Below are positions 1-11,415 of a stretch of DNA of 64,000 nucleotides, piece by piece. The notes beneath the pieces were generated by a model that saw only the letters and a list, made by a program, of their open reading frames with translations, was not told the DNA's origin and ran no database searches. The position numbers and the translations under genes were made by a program. Each line of letters opens with the position of its first letter. Position 1 is the stretch's first letter. Origin of the DNA: Tetragonia tetragonoides (lineage: Eukaryota; Streptophyta; Magnoliopsida; Caryophyllales; Aizoaceae); contig CM076151.1 of NCBI GenBank assembly GCA_038025085.1, positions 12,250,501 through 12,314,500 of the forward strand, given 5' to 3'.

Positions 1-3000
1 GACAGTCAGGATCATAACATTTCTGATAGTACAGAGCCCACTGTAGGTCAACCACATACATAACTAAAGGCAGAAGAAGGTCATCCAGTTAGTTCATGCT
101 ATGAATCTGAATGACAAGTATATGAATACTTAATAAAGAAGGTAGCTGATGAGAACTTAAATTATAAGCTTAAATGTCAAGAAAACTGATATATTTCATG
201 ATTCCATCTAGTTTCACCACAACTTATTACCACCATAGCTAATTACATTTTTAGGCATCAAATTTAGTTCTTTTCAACTTGGACAAACAAAAACAACCAG
301 CAGTGCGTCGAGAAATTTAGAATTTTGGATGGTTTAGGTGAATCAATTAGGATTCTGAAAAGATAGAGAGAGTACAAGAATGCAACTCACCATGATTGCT
401 CTTATGTTCTCGACCAATTCGCTCACAGTATCTGTTCCTTAACATACTGTACACCATCAAACAGTACTCAGAGAACCAATACCAGCTTCTGATCGATCCT
501 GAAATTGAAGATGTTTAACTGTGTTGGGAACAATTTAAAAAAAGAGGCTCAAAGGATAAATATATAGGACAAATTACTACAAAAGCAAATTAGGGAAGAT
601 ATTATAGGTTGATTTGAGCAAAAAGATCTCTACCTATGTGAGATATCAGATACGTTAGATCATTTTTATTTTTGATAAAAAGCAGGAGCTATTACTAGAA
701 TAAGTCCTCTTTATAGAGCAGAAACTACGGCTATGAGAAATGGAGTCAAAGCAATTTGTAGAGTATATGCAAAGAAAAATTCAGCTTCTTTAAAAATCAA
801 TAATATTGAAGCACGAAGCTATCTTGCACATTGTCTGACGAGTGTTGGGTTGCACATTCAGACCGCTCCATTAATAATTTCGAGGAGTGGTCTTAATCTC
901 AATAATGGAAAATTTAAACTTGCCGATGAAGAACTCTTCAAGCTCGTCTAAGTGAGCTTGTCAGCTTGGACATGAACGAAATGATACTCGGCTTGGCTCA
1001 TCACCCCGTGGTATTATATAGTACAATTTATTGTAACATAAGCGCTGTACTAACATCACTACATATCCTTTTCAAGCAATAACATGAAGTAAATATAACA
1101 AGAAATTGGAGTTTAATGAAGCGCCTTCGATGAACAATAAGCAATGTCACAACTACTACCTAGTACTTACCCTTAACATTTCCAACAGAAGCAAAAGATT
1201 CGATGAAAGCATCCAGGGCAGGAAATGGAGATCTACCCATTAGGTATGTTCTTGAGGAATCACTTTGGCAAGCAGTAGATGTAAATTCTTGAAGAGCACT
1301 TGAAGGATTCCTTCGACTAGAATTTACCTGCATCTGTTAAGGTAAAATACAAAAATCTCAACTATTTTAAACCGTTATCCATGAAATTTTCATCTTACAC
1401 TCAGGTGTTCCCTGAGTCACAAAGTCAGTCATAGCCTCATAAGAGATTCCAGAGCAAGGACACTGGGTTCAAAAAGAAACTCACCATAACCTTGGTTCTT
1501 GAACGCAATCAAGCAAAGCGGAAGAAGTTTAAAGTCAGTTTGTTAATCAAGACAACATGATTTTCTGTTGGAGTAGATGTTCTTTAAAGACGTTAAAGGT
1601 TAAAACCAATATTTCTACTCTCTATAACAAGCCCCTTCCTTCCCACCCCTTGGCTGCAAGGAAGTTGAAAAATATTTCGTTACTATGTGGGTAAGAACTA
1701 AGAAGTCTGTTGAGTGACCTTTTCTCTAGGAATTTGAAATTTTGTTCCTGTCGAAAATATCCCTGCAGCTTGAAGATTGCTATTGGATTTTCAGCAAAGA
1801 AAACATTCACCAAGATCCTTCAGGGGAATTTTTTTAGATAGAAGGTCTTATAAGAAGTTTGTGAAAGTGAATGTCAAGGCTATTATAAAATTTCCGATAT
1901 TCTTGCAAAGCATCAACATATACTAATGTGAATCAAAAGCAAAAGTATAACTAAGTTGAAAATTACCTCGGTATCAAATTGCAGAGTTTTGACACAATCT
2001 AAGTCCATTTTGCAGACTAAAAGCTTTTCACAGTCATCATCTATGTTGCAGATCAAGGATGCCATGAACACCTCTTCTTCAGACTGTAATCATATATTCA
2101 TAGGATCAGGTAAAAGGAGAAACACCATTATAAGATGGATCTCTATTAGAATTAAGAGACGACAAGGCCACAAATGTAAGGCATTCCAATTCCAAATTCA
2201 TTTATAAATAGCAGACACAACAGTTCCACCTAGCTAAGGAGGCAACTACCAATCAGTGCTACAACAAAAGCATTCCCAATAGAACTGTGCTGCACAGAGA
2301 ATGAGACACATATCGGCATGCGGCTTGTACATACGCAGTGAGACTGAATAGAATCCAGAATTACACCACTTACAAACAACTTTATTTCAAGAGACGGGTA
2401 GTAACATCTACACAATGTTAGTTTCCTCTACGTCATAGGTCTATATCAACTGCTCTAATTTTAAACACAATAACAAATCTATAGCCTCAGGTATCCTTCA
2501 TGGATGTACAACTCTATAACAATTTTCAAGGTGCTTCATTGGTGTTCTACTCAGCAATTGCTTCTTATTTAACCCTTTGGGCCCCTAACAGTTGCATTTT
2601 ATTAGCTATAATTCTATGCACAGAGAGATCTGGTGTGAGTATATATATGGTACTATATTGCTAAAAGGAAGTAGTGGCATGTTTTCCAAATTAGAGTGTA
2701 AATTGTTGTGCAGCATTACAGCATCTAGTACTGTTTCGGGTGAGGCAAAAACATACATTTACAATCAGACACAGGGTAATATAGTAACTACGGAGCAAAA
2801 GTTCAACAAAGTTTAACAACAAGAAAAAGGGAGCTCCGGTACCATGTCTCTACACTTAAAACGCCCAGTAGGCAGAAGCACAGAATTCTTCCCAGCTTTT
2901 GATGAAAGAGCTAACCGAAAGCAACGATTTCTTGAGTACACAGCATTGTCCACAAAAAGTTGCAGTGAGGGTCCAGCAGAGCTTGAATCTTTGGCAATGA

Positions 3001-6000
3001 AGAGCTGCTGGAATCTTGCATCCTTCTCTCTTGCACTATGAATTCGTGAACATATCTGATATCGATATGAAAGAAACATTTGCAGATGTCCAGACAGACA
3101 CTCAAGAAAAAGGAGAAAACATGATATGCAGAGATTACAGTTCAAGAAAATAATGCTATTAGTGATGCAAGCAAGCAATGCATATCTTAACAAAAGAGGA
3201 TCTCAAAAATGTTAGGAAAAAAAAAAAGGTCCAACATATAAGGTAAGCTAAACAATCTAAGTGACCTCTAAACATGACGAGAGCTCCTTTTATCAACAAG
3301 CTCAGAATAAATGTTGGGAACTTAAAATCCGTCATATATCTAACTATTCTCTCTCATTTCACTTGAATGATAAAGAAACTTTTTGAAACAGAAAGCTTTT
3401 CCACAGGCATACCTCAGCAACAAAAGCACCTGCATGTGAATTATCCTTAAAAGCAGCCTTCGGAACCCGTAGCACCAAATGGCAAGAGAATTTGCTGCCC
3501 AAAAAAGTAACCAGAGAGACTAATAATCAGAAGTCTAAACCTAAGAAGTAAATCATATATCGGGTAGTGACCTACTTTCTTTCCACTAATCACTTGAAAA
3601 GAGAAGGGACAAAGGAAAATAAAAAATCATCTAAGTTAACAAATTGCTATCAGCAGACTGCAGTACTCATAATCAATCTAGTCACTCAGCAGAAATAATG
3701 GTGGTACAAAATAAAAGAACTTGTCATATGAGAAAACTGCAGAAGACGCCATTGTGGAACATGGAATTTTATACTTAATCAACAACTCACTTATCAAAAC
3801 GGATTTCCTACCTTCAGTGGAGGAATCCAGTTCTACTACCCACTTGTGCTCCGCTTTTATTTGATATTTTTCATGTAACGCATCAAACATGACCAATACC
3901 AGAAGATCAACCATTTGACTTCCATCTTTATCTGGATTTTCCATCCTATTGAACTCCAAATCAAAGTATAGATGGCAAGGCAAACCCTGCAAGCAAGAAG
4001 TAATCAAACAAAGAGTATTTGGTTATGAAACTATTCACCGTGGCAAACTTCAGAAAGAGTTCTACAGAAAGCAAGTGCATATTTGTGTTCATGTGAAGCA
4101 CAGATTTAATTCGATTTCCAATAGACATAAGTTGCAAGACCAGTATGTTCAGTTAGAAAAAATGGATCAACATATTATGATGGACAACTTCAATGCGGGC
4201 ATGAGCATCGAAATAGAAAAATCATTTGAACTCTCCTATTCAGACCCTACAGTCATGAGTAATGACTTATCTGTTGATTGCTGACCATCTTTCAATATCA
4301 GAAAACAGAATATCAAAACTAAAAGGTCCAAACACTCTCAAAGGTTCTAAAAAGAACAATGCAGTTGGCCAATAATGTTTTTGATTGCATTAAAACATGG
4401 GTACAAAAAAGCAAATCAGGTATACGCCTTTTCACATTTGCGCAAATCAAGTTTTTAACTGTTTCATTCTCCTGTCTTTCAGTTTTTAGCGTAGGCATTA
4501 GCAAGTCAACGCATTTCTTGGAGCAGAGAACTGGGACATGGTTTTATAATGATCAAGTTTTATTTGTGGCAGGCAACATTTACATATATTTCCCTTTCCT
4601 ACTTCCTACTTCACTCAATATAGTGGACTTTGAGTTCTTTTGAGTGCAAGTTTTTCCTCCAAACATTCCTCAACTTCAACACCTATGCCAAGAGCCATTT
4701 ACTTTTTAACAGAATGGCCCAGGAAAGAAGATGTTGCGTTCTTTTTAGTATGCATTATGTATTATCAAACTGCTTCACATGGTACCAGACAACCTTGGCA
4801 GACAAAGGATCTCTCTGTGCATGGACCAATAGCAGGAAATGACCCTCTTACGTGTCTACTTCCACACGCAAGAGGGTCACTTCCTGCTGGAGTGTTCGTG
4901 ACAAGCTATACTAGGGTGACCATTACTTCATTAAGTGCATTGAACTAGGTATGAATGTAAACTTTTGACTCAGGATAAAAGAACCGCAATATTTTACCTC
5001 TTGAATCACCTCATAATGATGTCGAGATTTTGAATTAATATTTTTGTACCTAGGTAAGAGGGCAAGATAAATTCTTAGTCAACATAAGACATCAGGAATC
5101 AGGATAGTCAAATACATGATAAAAACTTAAAAAAAAAAAAGAACTCTGGGAGTTTTGTGGTAATAGGCTAGCTAATGGGTAACCTTCTCCAAAACTCTTC
5201 ATAAGTTGAAACAAGGAATCTTCTTTGACCATTGAAGTGATCTTGATAACTGAAAATGCGAACATTTTCTTGTTCTTTTCTGAATTTTATAGCTTCATCC
5301 TGCCTGGGGAATGTAGCCCATATATGTTTCCTGATCATATATATAAATCAACATCAATGTTTTCAAGACAAAACATGGCACAACAACAACAACCACCCAA
5401 GGAGGATCCTGCCGAGGGCTGGTTTGGGGAGGTTCACATGTACATAGGCAACGTAGCCTTACCCCTAGCGAAAGGAAGGCACAACAATATAGAAATATAT
5501 AATATGAAGAAAAGAAAATATAAGGCTCATATCAATGAAAATAAGGTTTGAATAACCCATAATACCTCAGGTTGGATTTGGGTCTTCCAGCAAGATCAAT
5601 GTGTATTTCACGCAACAACTGCAGAAAACTGGATGGTCTCTTTGGAGGCACCCCATGTGGTGAACCATAAAACACAACAGGAGAGAACTGTTTACCACCA
5701 TTGAGTTTGTCTACTTTATCTGTCACTGATACAAGCTGAAGCAATAGTAATGTAACTATGTCACATGGTAAATACAAATAAATGAAAGAAGAACCAGTGG
5801 AAGATTTGGAGAGAATGTCAGACAAAAGGGATGCATGAACTTTTCAGGTTCATAGTCCTTTCTGAGAATCCAGATGGTGAGGAGCAAAGAAAAGGTTAAT
5901 ACAACGAAATCAGGTACACAATAGTCCATAGGTATTAATTCGAAACTGTGCCTCTGATTCAACTAGTTAGATGTCTGGCATGGAGATCGGAAATAAACTG

Positions 6001-8549
6001 ATATCACAATTTTTATTGCTCCACATGGAATAAATTATTTTTTTTTTTAGATAACATGGGTATCCAAGTTTTGCTTGACAAATCCCATGGGCCCTGAAGT
6101 TAGCGACCAGGAAAACCTCCGGTGGCCCTAATGGGACTCGAACTTAAAACCTCCACATGGGATAAATTACTACTAGGTGACATGAAGGTTACATCTTCTG
6201 CTAAAGGGCGTAGGCCCACCAAAAATCATGAGTTAGTAGAAGTAAATGACATACCCTTTTTGATCTTAGATGTTCATCTCGTGTTATGTTTGTGCCTTGC
6301 CCAGCTGAACCTGGAGATTCAGTGTCCTCGGACCTTGAATTTCCCTGCTTCAGCTTACGCATGCTTGTTTTTCTCTCCCTCATAGCAGATTCTGTATGAA
6401 CATACAATTTTGTTAGATGGAAAAAAACACAACTGCAGTCAGAAATAAAAAAAAAAATGTAAATATCCACAACCACAGAATGTCAGGAGACTTTTTTTAA
6501 CCCTGAGTGGGTAGCTCAGCTGGTAAAACCTCTGAGATTTGTTCCAGAGATCCCAAGTTTGACCCTCCTCAGGGCCACTGAAGGTTTCCTGGTGTTAACT
6601 CCAGGGCCCATGGAATTAGTCGGCAAAGCTCGGATATGCATGTTATCCAAAAAAAAGGTAACTTTTCTTTACTTCATTGAATGATCTGATTTTTTTCCCA
6701 AGGATCAAAACAGCCTACAATGAATATAAATCTACTGTCCTAACTTATTTTTTTAGATGAAAACTTATGTCTTAACTAGGTGGTGGCATATTCAATTCGA
6801 GAATGAAAACACTGAAACATCAAAAAATGCAGTTTCTGATAAAATGAGAACATCATGTAGTTATGTTCAAGACAGAAAGTTGCCACAAGAGGGGCATTAA
6901 ATGTTCTAGCAAAATAATGACAACGCAGAATTTGTCAACTTGGTTTTGCAAATGTAAAGCTAGTCACACACATACAGGCATCAGATTAAGCACGTGGGAA
7001 CCTAGGGTCAAACAATTATATGATCAATCAAGATAGTAGATCCAGAAGTTCAAAAAAAGTATACACCAAGATGACTAACATTTTGCCGCGAGAGCTTTTT
7101 ATGCACAGTTGGGATCCTGGAGGCTTCCTAAATAGAGGGCCGGATCTCTTTCTTTTATTTTGACAAAAGAGATCTGGCCCTCCATTTAGGAAATGGAAGC
7201 AAACTAAATGGAGAGAACCCCAACTCTATTATGCATCAAGAAACGAACACTCCGTGCAAGACAATATAAAAAAATAAAAAAGACTAAAATGGAATTAAAA
7301 AACAGAAAAAGAGGCAATCGCCTCAATAGTACCCAATTATTTGGGTATACCCACTTCTAAAATTCGAAGCCTGTGAGGTACATATTCCTAGTGATGGAAT
7401 TGTAGATAGTGACACAAATCTGGACCTGTTAAGACTCAAGAGCCGAGACTGCACAACTTGGTCCAGTCCAATGGACAGGGTTGGGTTAAGGCCGTTCCTT
7501 ACATACCAGCAAAAAAGCTGCAAGGTTGTGAAATGGTGTTTGATATTGCCTGGGTGGCAAACTTCTCTTCCCCTAGGGAAGGATAATCACACCAACTCAT
7601 GGCATGAGAAGAAACATGCAGACATGTTCTTTCAAAGAGAAACCCTATTCAGTATCTGAAGCTTGAGCCTTTGGCCAATCAAACACATTGTTGAAATCAC
7701 AATTGTTCCTATAAACCGTTGACAACTTATTATTGTTGGGGTTACAGTAAAAGTTAGTCAAAGTACTCCAAGTTTATGTCATCCCTTTCTTCCACACAGC
7801 AGGGATCCAAAATGCATGAAATCACAGGGTTACTGAATTCCTAATTTGCTTTCCATAAACCACTGACAACTCATGATAGCATTACTTCCTCCACTGAAAG
7901 ATGTTTCTTGCTTGATCAAATCGAGTGAAAATTAAAGGTGGGGAAAACCCTTATAAACAAAAAAAATAAAATAAAGAAAAAATCAACATTCATTTTGACA
8001 TAGAGAGAGTATTGAAGCAAACACAACAATTACTAAGGCAGTCACAAATTCACAATGCACTGAAGTGGGTAATTTGTCAGGTGCAAAAAATAACATGGTT
8101 TTCTATTTAAAGCTTCGAAAAATGGCTGAAAACATTTTGCTCATGTCAATTATCAAACAATTAAGCGCTCAATTTTACAAATTTAATAGTCACATTATCT
8201 AGATTCGAGTTTATCCCAATCCCAACAACAATAACCAAAAAAAAAAGGGAAAGGAAAGGGTTTAGTTTAGCTTGAACTTCTGTAGCGACTGTAATCATCC
8301 AAACGAAATTATGCAAATTAGGAGTTATAGTTAACTGATTTTGAGGTGAATTACTAAGATGTGGATAAATTCAAATCATTAATGTTGTAATTTGATGTAA
8401 CATTCAAAGTAAGTCTGATAACAAGAGCTGAGATAAATTCGAGCAAAATGAACTTAATAAAGTAGAGAGAGAAAGAGACAGAGAGAAATATTACGAGGAG
8501 GAGAGACGCCGCATTTGAAGCACTCGAACAATCGATCGACATCATCCAT
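1..8549 (-). CDS. PRIMPOL: DNA-directed primase/polymerase (PrimPol), 3' end beyond window
   Basis: Archaeo-eukaryotic primase/polymerase that re-primes stalled DNA synthesis (family knowledge). Visible exons on the minus strand: 8495-8549, 6255-6391, 5566-5735, 5184-5330, 4998-5049, 3812-3986, 3413-3494, 2843-3055, 1967-2083, 1171-1327, 391-498 and 1-63 (continues off the window). All have GT-AG borders. The start MDDVDRLFECFKCGVSPP fits plant PrimPol as I remember it. Exon 6 carries motif I (CHLYFDLEFN, the DxE metal ligands). Exon 7 carries the SxH motif (KFSCHLV). Exon 8 carries the third acidic motif and basic residues (FVDNAVYSRNRCFRL). Exon 12 (YYQKCYDPDC) begins the zinc-binding region. 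Exon 7 is 82 bp where phase demands 83: one A appears to be missing after the acceptor, so the copy as written is frameshifted there. Identification is firm; whether the gene is intact is not. Confidence 0.93.
5378..5480 (-). mobile_element. SINE 3' end of Au/TS type with short TTG tail
   Basis: Read on the minus strand, a stretch rich in CCTCCCC and GGGTAAGG ends in GGGTGG followed by a few TTG repeats. The same tail type is at 17190-17314. TTG-tailed SINEs of the Au and TS families end this way (family knowledge). The 5' tRNA-like part is not visible. The relic lies in PRIMPOL intron 3. Confidence 0.55.
6038..6152 (-). mobile_element. 5'-truncated tRNA-derived SINE in PRIMPOL intron 2
   Basis: Read on the minus strand it starts at a B-box-like GTTCGAGTCCC, continues through GGGCCACCGGAGG and GGGCCCATGG, and ends in a poly-A run. 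Flanking target-site duplications CCACATGGAATAAATTA (6021-6037) and CCACATGGGATAAATTA (6153-6169) differ at one base. It belongs to the same family as 6501-6656 but in the opposite orientation. Confidence 0.8.
6501..6656 (+). mobile_element. Full-length tRNA-derived SINE in PRIMPOL intron 1
   Basis: It has an A box TAGCTCAGCTGG (6512-6523), a B-box-like AAGTTTGACCC (6555-6565), a body with GGGCCACTGAAGG and GGGCCCATGG, and a terminal A-run (6649-6656). The body matches the minus-strand copy at 6038-6152. The flanking T-rich repeats are only a weak target-site duplication. Confidence 0.75.
7095..7240. repeat. Foldback (inverted-repeat) element in PRIMPOL intron 1
   Basis: Two arms around about 7162 are imperfect reverse complements. 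The left arm has CTTCCTAAATAGAGGGCC followed by GGATCTCTTTC. The right arm gives CCTAAATGGAGGGCC and AGATCTCTTTTG on the opposite strand. It looks like an old MITE; no clear target-site duplication was seen. Confidence 0.6.
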
Positions 8550-8916
8550 GGCGTTTCTTGACATTACTGGTTTGGTTTCTTCTTCGACAATTTTCAGTTT
8601 TTTCCTTAGGAGTATATTTTTGTCGGAATGCAAACCCGCGGGCCGCGGGATTATCTGATTTTCTCCCTCTTTGTAAAGCGGGATCACTTTCGACTTTTCA
8701 AATTTTCATTAGGACCGGAAAACCAACTAGTCTATAGCATTGAAAATTTGAAATTACATTTGCCAACCGATCCGTTTGGTGTGGACTTAGTTTATCATGA
8801 ACCAAGAATATAGTTTAAATATTTATAATGGTGAAAAAAAATATGATACCTCACTATAATAGTAGAGAGGGTTTGGGGTAGGTTTGAAGGCAAGGTGGGG
8901 AGCCATGTTTGGTATC

Positions 8917-10172
8917 CAAAAACTGTGGATTAGCCTTCGATGTCCAGTAAGAGGCCTTTCAAGCCTATCAAGGACCCAATAACCTTCCGAGGAGCTTCCC
9001 ATGTCCCCTAGGAGTGTCTCGTGCGATGCCGTGCGAAAATATCCACCTTCGTTTCGGGGCCTTTCGAAAGCTTAAAAAACATGGATTATAGCCTTCGTTT
9101 TCAGCTTCTCGGGGCTCGGGTGTCTTTTTTGCCCAAACTTGTCCGGAGGGGCTATCATGACCCTAGAGGACTATTGGTGCCTTGGGAGAGTCATCGAGCT
9201 CCCTGAACTTCGATATCACCCATGCCTTTGGTGTTTCGTCTCTTACACCAATGTCCAGTAAAACGCCCTTCCAAGCCTATCAGGGACAGGATAAGCAACT
9301 GGAAGAGCCTCCCATGTCCCCTAGGCGTGTTCCGTGCGATGTGGTGCAAAATTATCCACCTTCGTTTCGGGGCCTCCCGGAAGCCCAAAAAATGTGGATT
9401 ATAGCCTTCGTTTTCAGATTTCGGAGCCCGCGTGTTATTTTCGCCCAAACTTTTTCGGGGGATCTATCATAATCCTAGAGGACCCTCGGTGCTCCAGGAG
9501 AGTCATCCGGACCCCCGAACTTTGATATCACCCATGCCTTTGGTGTTGTAGCTCTTACACCAGTGTCCCTTAAAACGCCCTTACAAGCCTATCAGTGAGC
9601 AGATAAGCGACCCCAAGACCCTCCTATGTCCCCTAGGGATGTTTCCATGCGTTGTGGTGCATAAATTTCCATCTTCGTTCTGTTGGCCTCCCAGAAGCCC
9701 AGAAAACGTGAATTATAGCCTTCGTTTTCGGCTTCCAGGGGCCCCGGTGTCATTTTTGCCCAAACTTTTCCGGGGGATCTATCATGACCATAGAGGACCC
9801 TACGTGCCCCGGGAAGGTCACCCGGGTCCTCGAACTTCGCTATCACTCATGCATTCGGTGTTATTCCCTTACAATGGTGTCTTGTGAAAACGCTCTTATA
9901 AGCCTGTTAAGAACCCGATAATGAACCTAGGGAGACTCTTATATTACCTAAGGGGTGTCCCATGCTTTGTGGTACGAAAATATCCGCATTCATTCCGGGG
10001 CCTCCCGAAAGCCCAAAAAATGTGGATTATATCATTTGATTTTCAGCTTCTCGGACCTTGGTTTTCGTTTTTGTCCAAAGTTCTCCGGGGGGCCTATCGT
10101 CACTCCAGAGAACCTCCAGTGCCTCAAAACGGTCATTCGGGTCCCTGGACTCAGATTTCACCCATAGAACTT
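8917..10172. repeat. Satellite-like tandem array, period about 312 bp, about four units
   Basis: Equivalent points (tgtccagta-type anchor) recur at 8941, 9252, 9564 and 9878, so the periods are 311, 312 and 314 bp. Each unit contains a GTGGATTATAGCCTTCG block, a GCCCAAACTT block and a TATCACCCATGCC block. Units are visibly diverged. GC content is well above the flanks. The left end begins in mid-unit. Open frames occur on both strands but resemble no protein I know, so I treat them as incidental. Confidence 0.9.
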
Positions 10173-11330
10173 GAGACATGAGTGCTTGGACATGAGACAT
10201 GGCACTCCCTAGGCGTTGGACATGGTCTTCCCACATTTTGTTTGAATAATTTTTGATGTACTTAGTTCATTTCGATCCATTGTCTACCATCTTTGGTGGA
10301 AGAATTTTATCACAGAGTATTCTCAAGTTTGCTAATAAAAGGCTAATAATTATTTCCTAAGCACTCGGTCAAATATAGATCAAGGTTTACAGTTCGACTA
10401 TTCATATTAAGTAGAACTATAATGCAACAAACAATGTCATTTAGGCTTAGCACCTTTACCTTTTATAGAGGTACCACAAGCCAAATAATTATTTTTTTTT
10501 GTCAAAGGCTAATACACGGTTAGTGAATGACTATTATCATGACTTGGGGGCATCCATTCCCTCAATATTTTAATGTTTGCCCTAAACAAACTAAGAGTCA
10601 GGTTGCTAATGAACCTCTTCAAGTCATGCCCTGGTGTTGTTTTAGTTTTATTTACTAGTTAATCACAAAATTAGCACCAAGAAAAAAATAAAATTATTAC
10701 AACAATGTTAGAAGTAAGGCAAACGACCATCCGAAAACATTAAATATAAAAATAGATAATTAAAATAAAAAGAGTTTAAACATTCCCTACATTGCACATA
10801 CATTCCACACTAATTAATTCATATAAACCAATTTCAAAATGCATTTTACAATTACGGATGATTTCAAGTCCAATACTAAAAAGGAGTGATGAACCGAATG
10901 ATCCACCATTGATAGAGCGATTAATAAAACTGTTGGGACATTCTTACCAATCACCATAACTAGTAAGGAAAAACAACATCAAGGTCAATTGATTCCAAAC
11001 TTCCTTTCAAATTGTTTGTTCGATAAGATAACGTCATTACTTCGATTGCCCATCTCGTGCATTGTAACTGCCGGCTATACGCATTATTGGCAACCTATTT
11101 TACCAATGCTTTATGGGTACTCTAATAGGCACCCAAATGGACACACCAACATCTTAAGATTAGATTTGAGCATCAAACTAATAAGTGTCTCATCTATAAA
11201 ATCAAGTGATTCTAATTTTAAAAACCATTAGGGTCTAGGTAGGTGGATGCTAATGGGAGCACCAAAAATTGCGCCCATTTCACGGCTGTTTTACCTCTTA
11301 GAAAAGTGGTAGATTTTGTGGGAGCCTGAA
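10173..11330. other. AT-rich spacer, no gene recognised
   Basis: This is the spacer between the satellite array and the presumed leader of the CBS-domain gene. It has poly-A/T runs and short open frames without recognisable domains. I see no repeat boundary or RNA gene here. Confidence 0.6.
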
Positions 11331-11415
11331 GGTTGGACGAGCTAGGGAGAGAAGAAGAAGAGAACCCAGAAAAGATTATGATTCTAGTGCTCTCCTTTCA
11401 CTGAATATGAGTGAC

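Noticed and set aside
4640..4948. Plus-strand open frame of about 100 codons in a PRIMPOL intron
   Set aside because: It lies between exons 4998-5049 and 3812-3986 of the minus-strand gene. I find no domain and no splice context.
9182..9472. Open frames of 80-96 codons on both strands in the 312-bp array
   Set aside because: They arise in several frames of a GC-rich repeat with few stops, shift between units, and match no domain I know.
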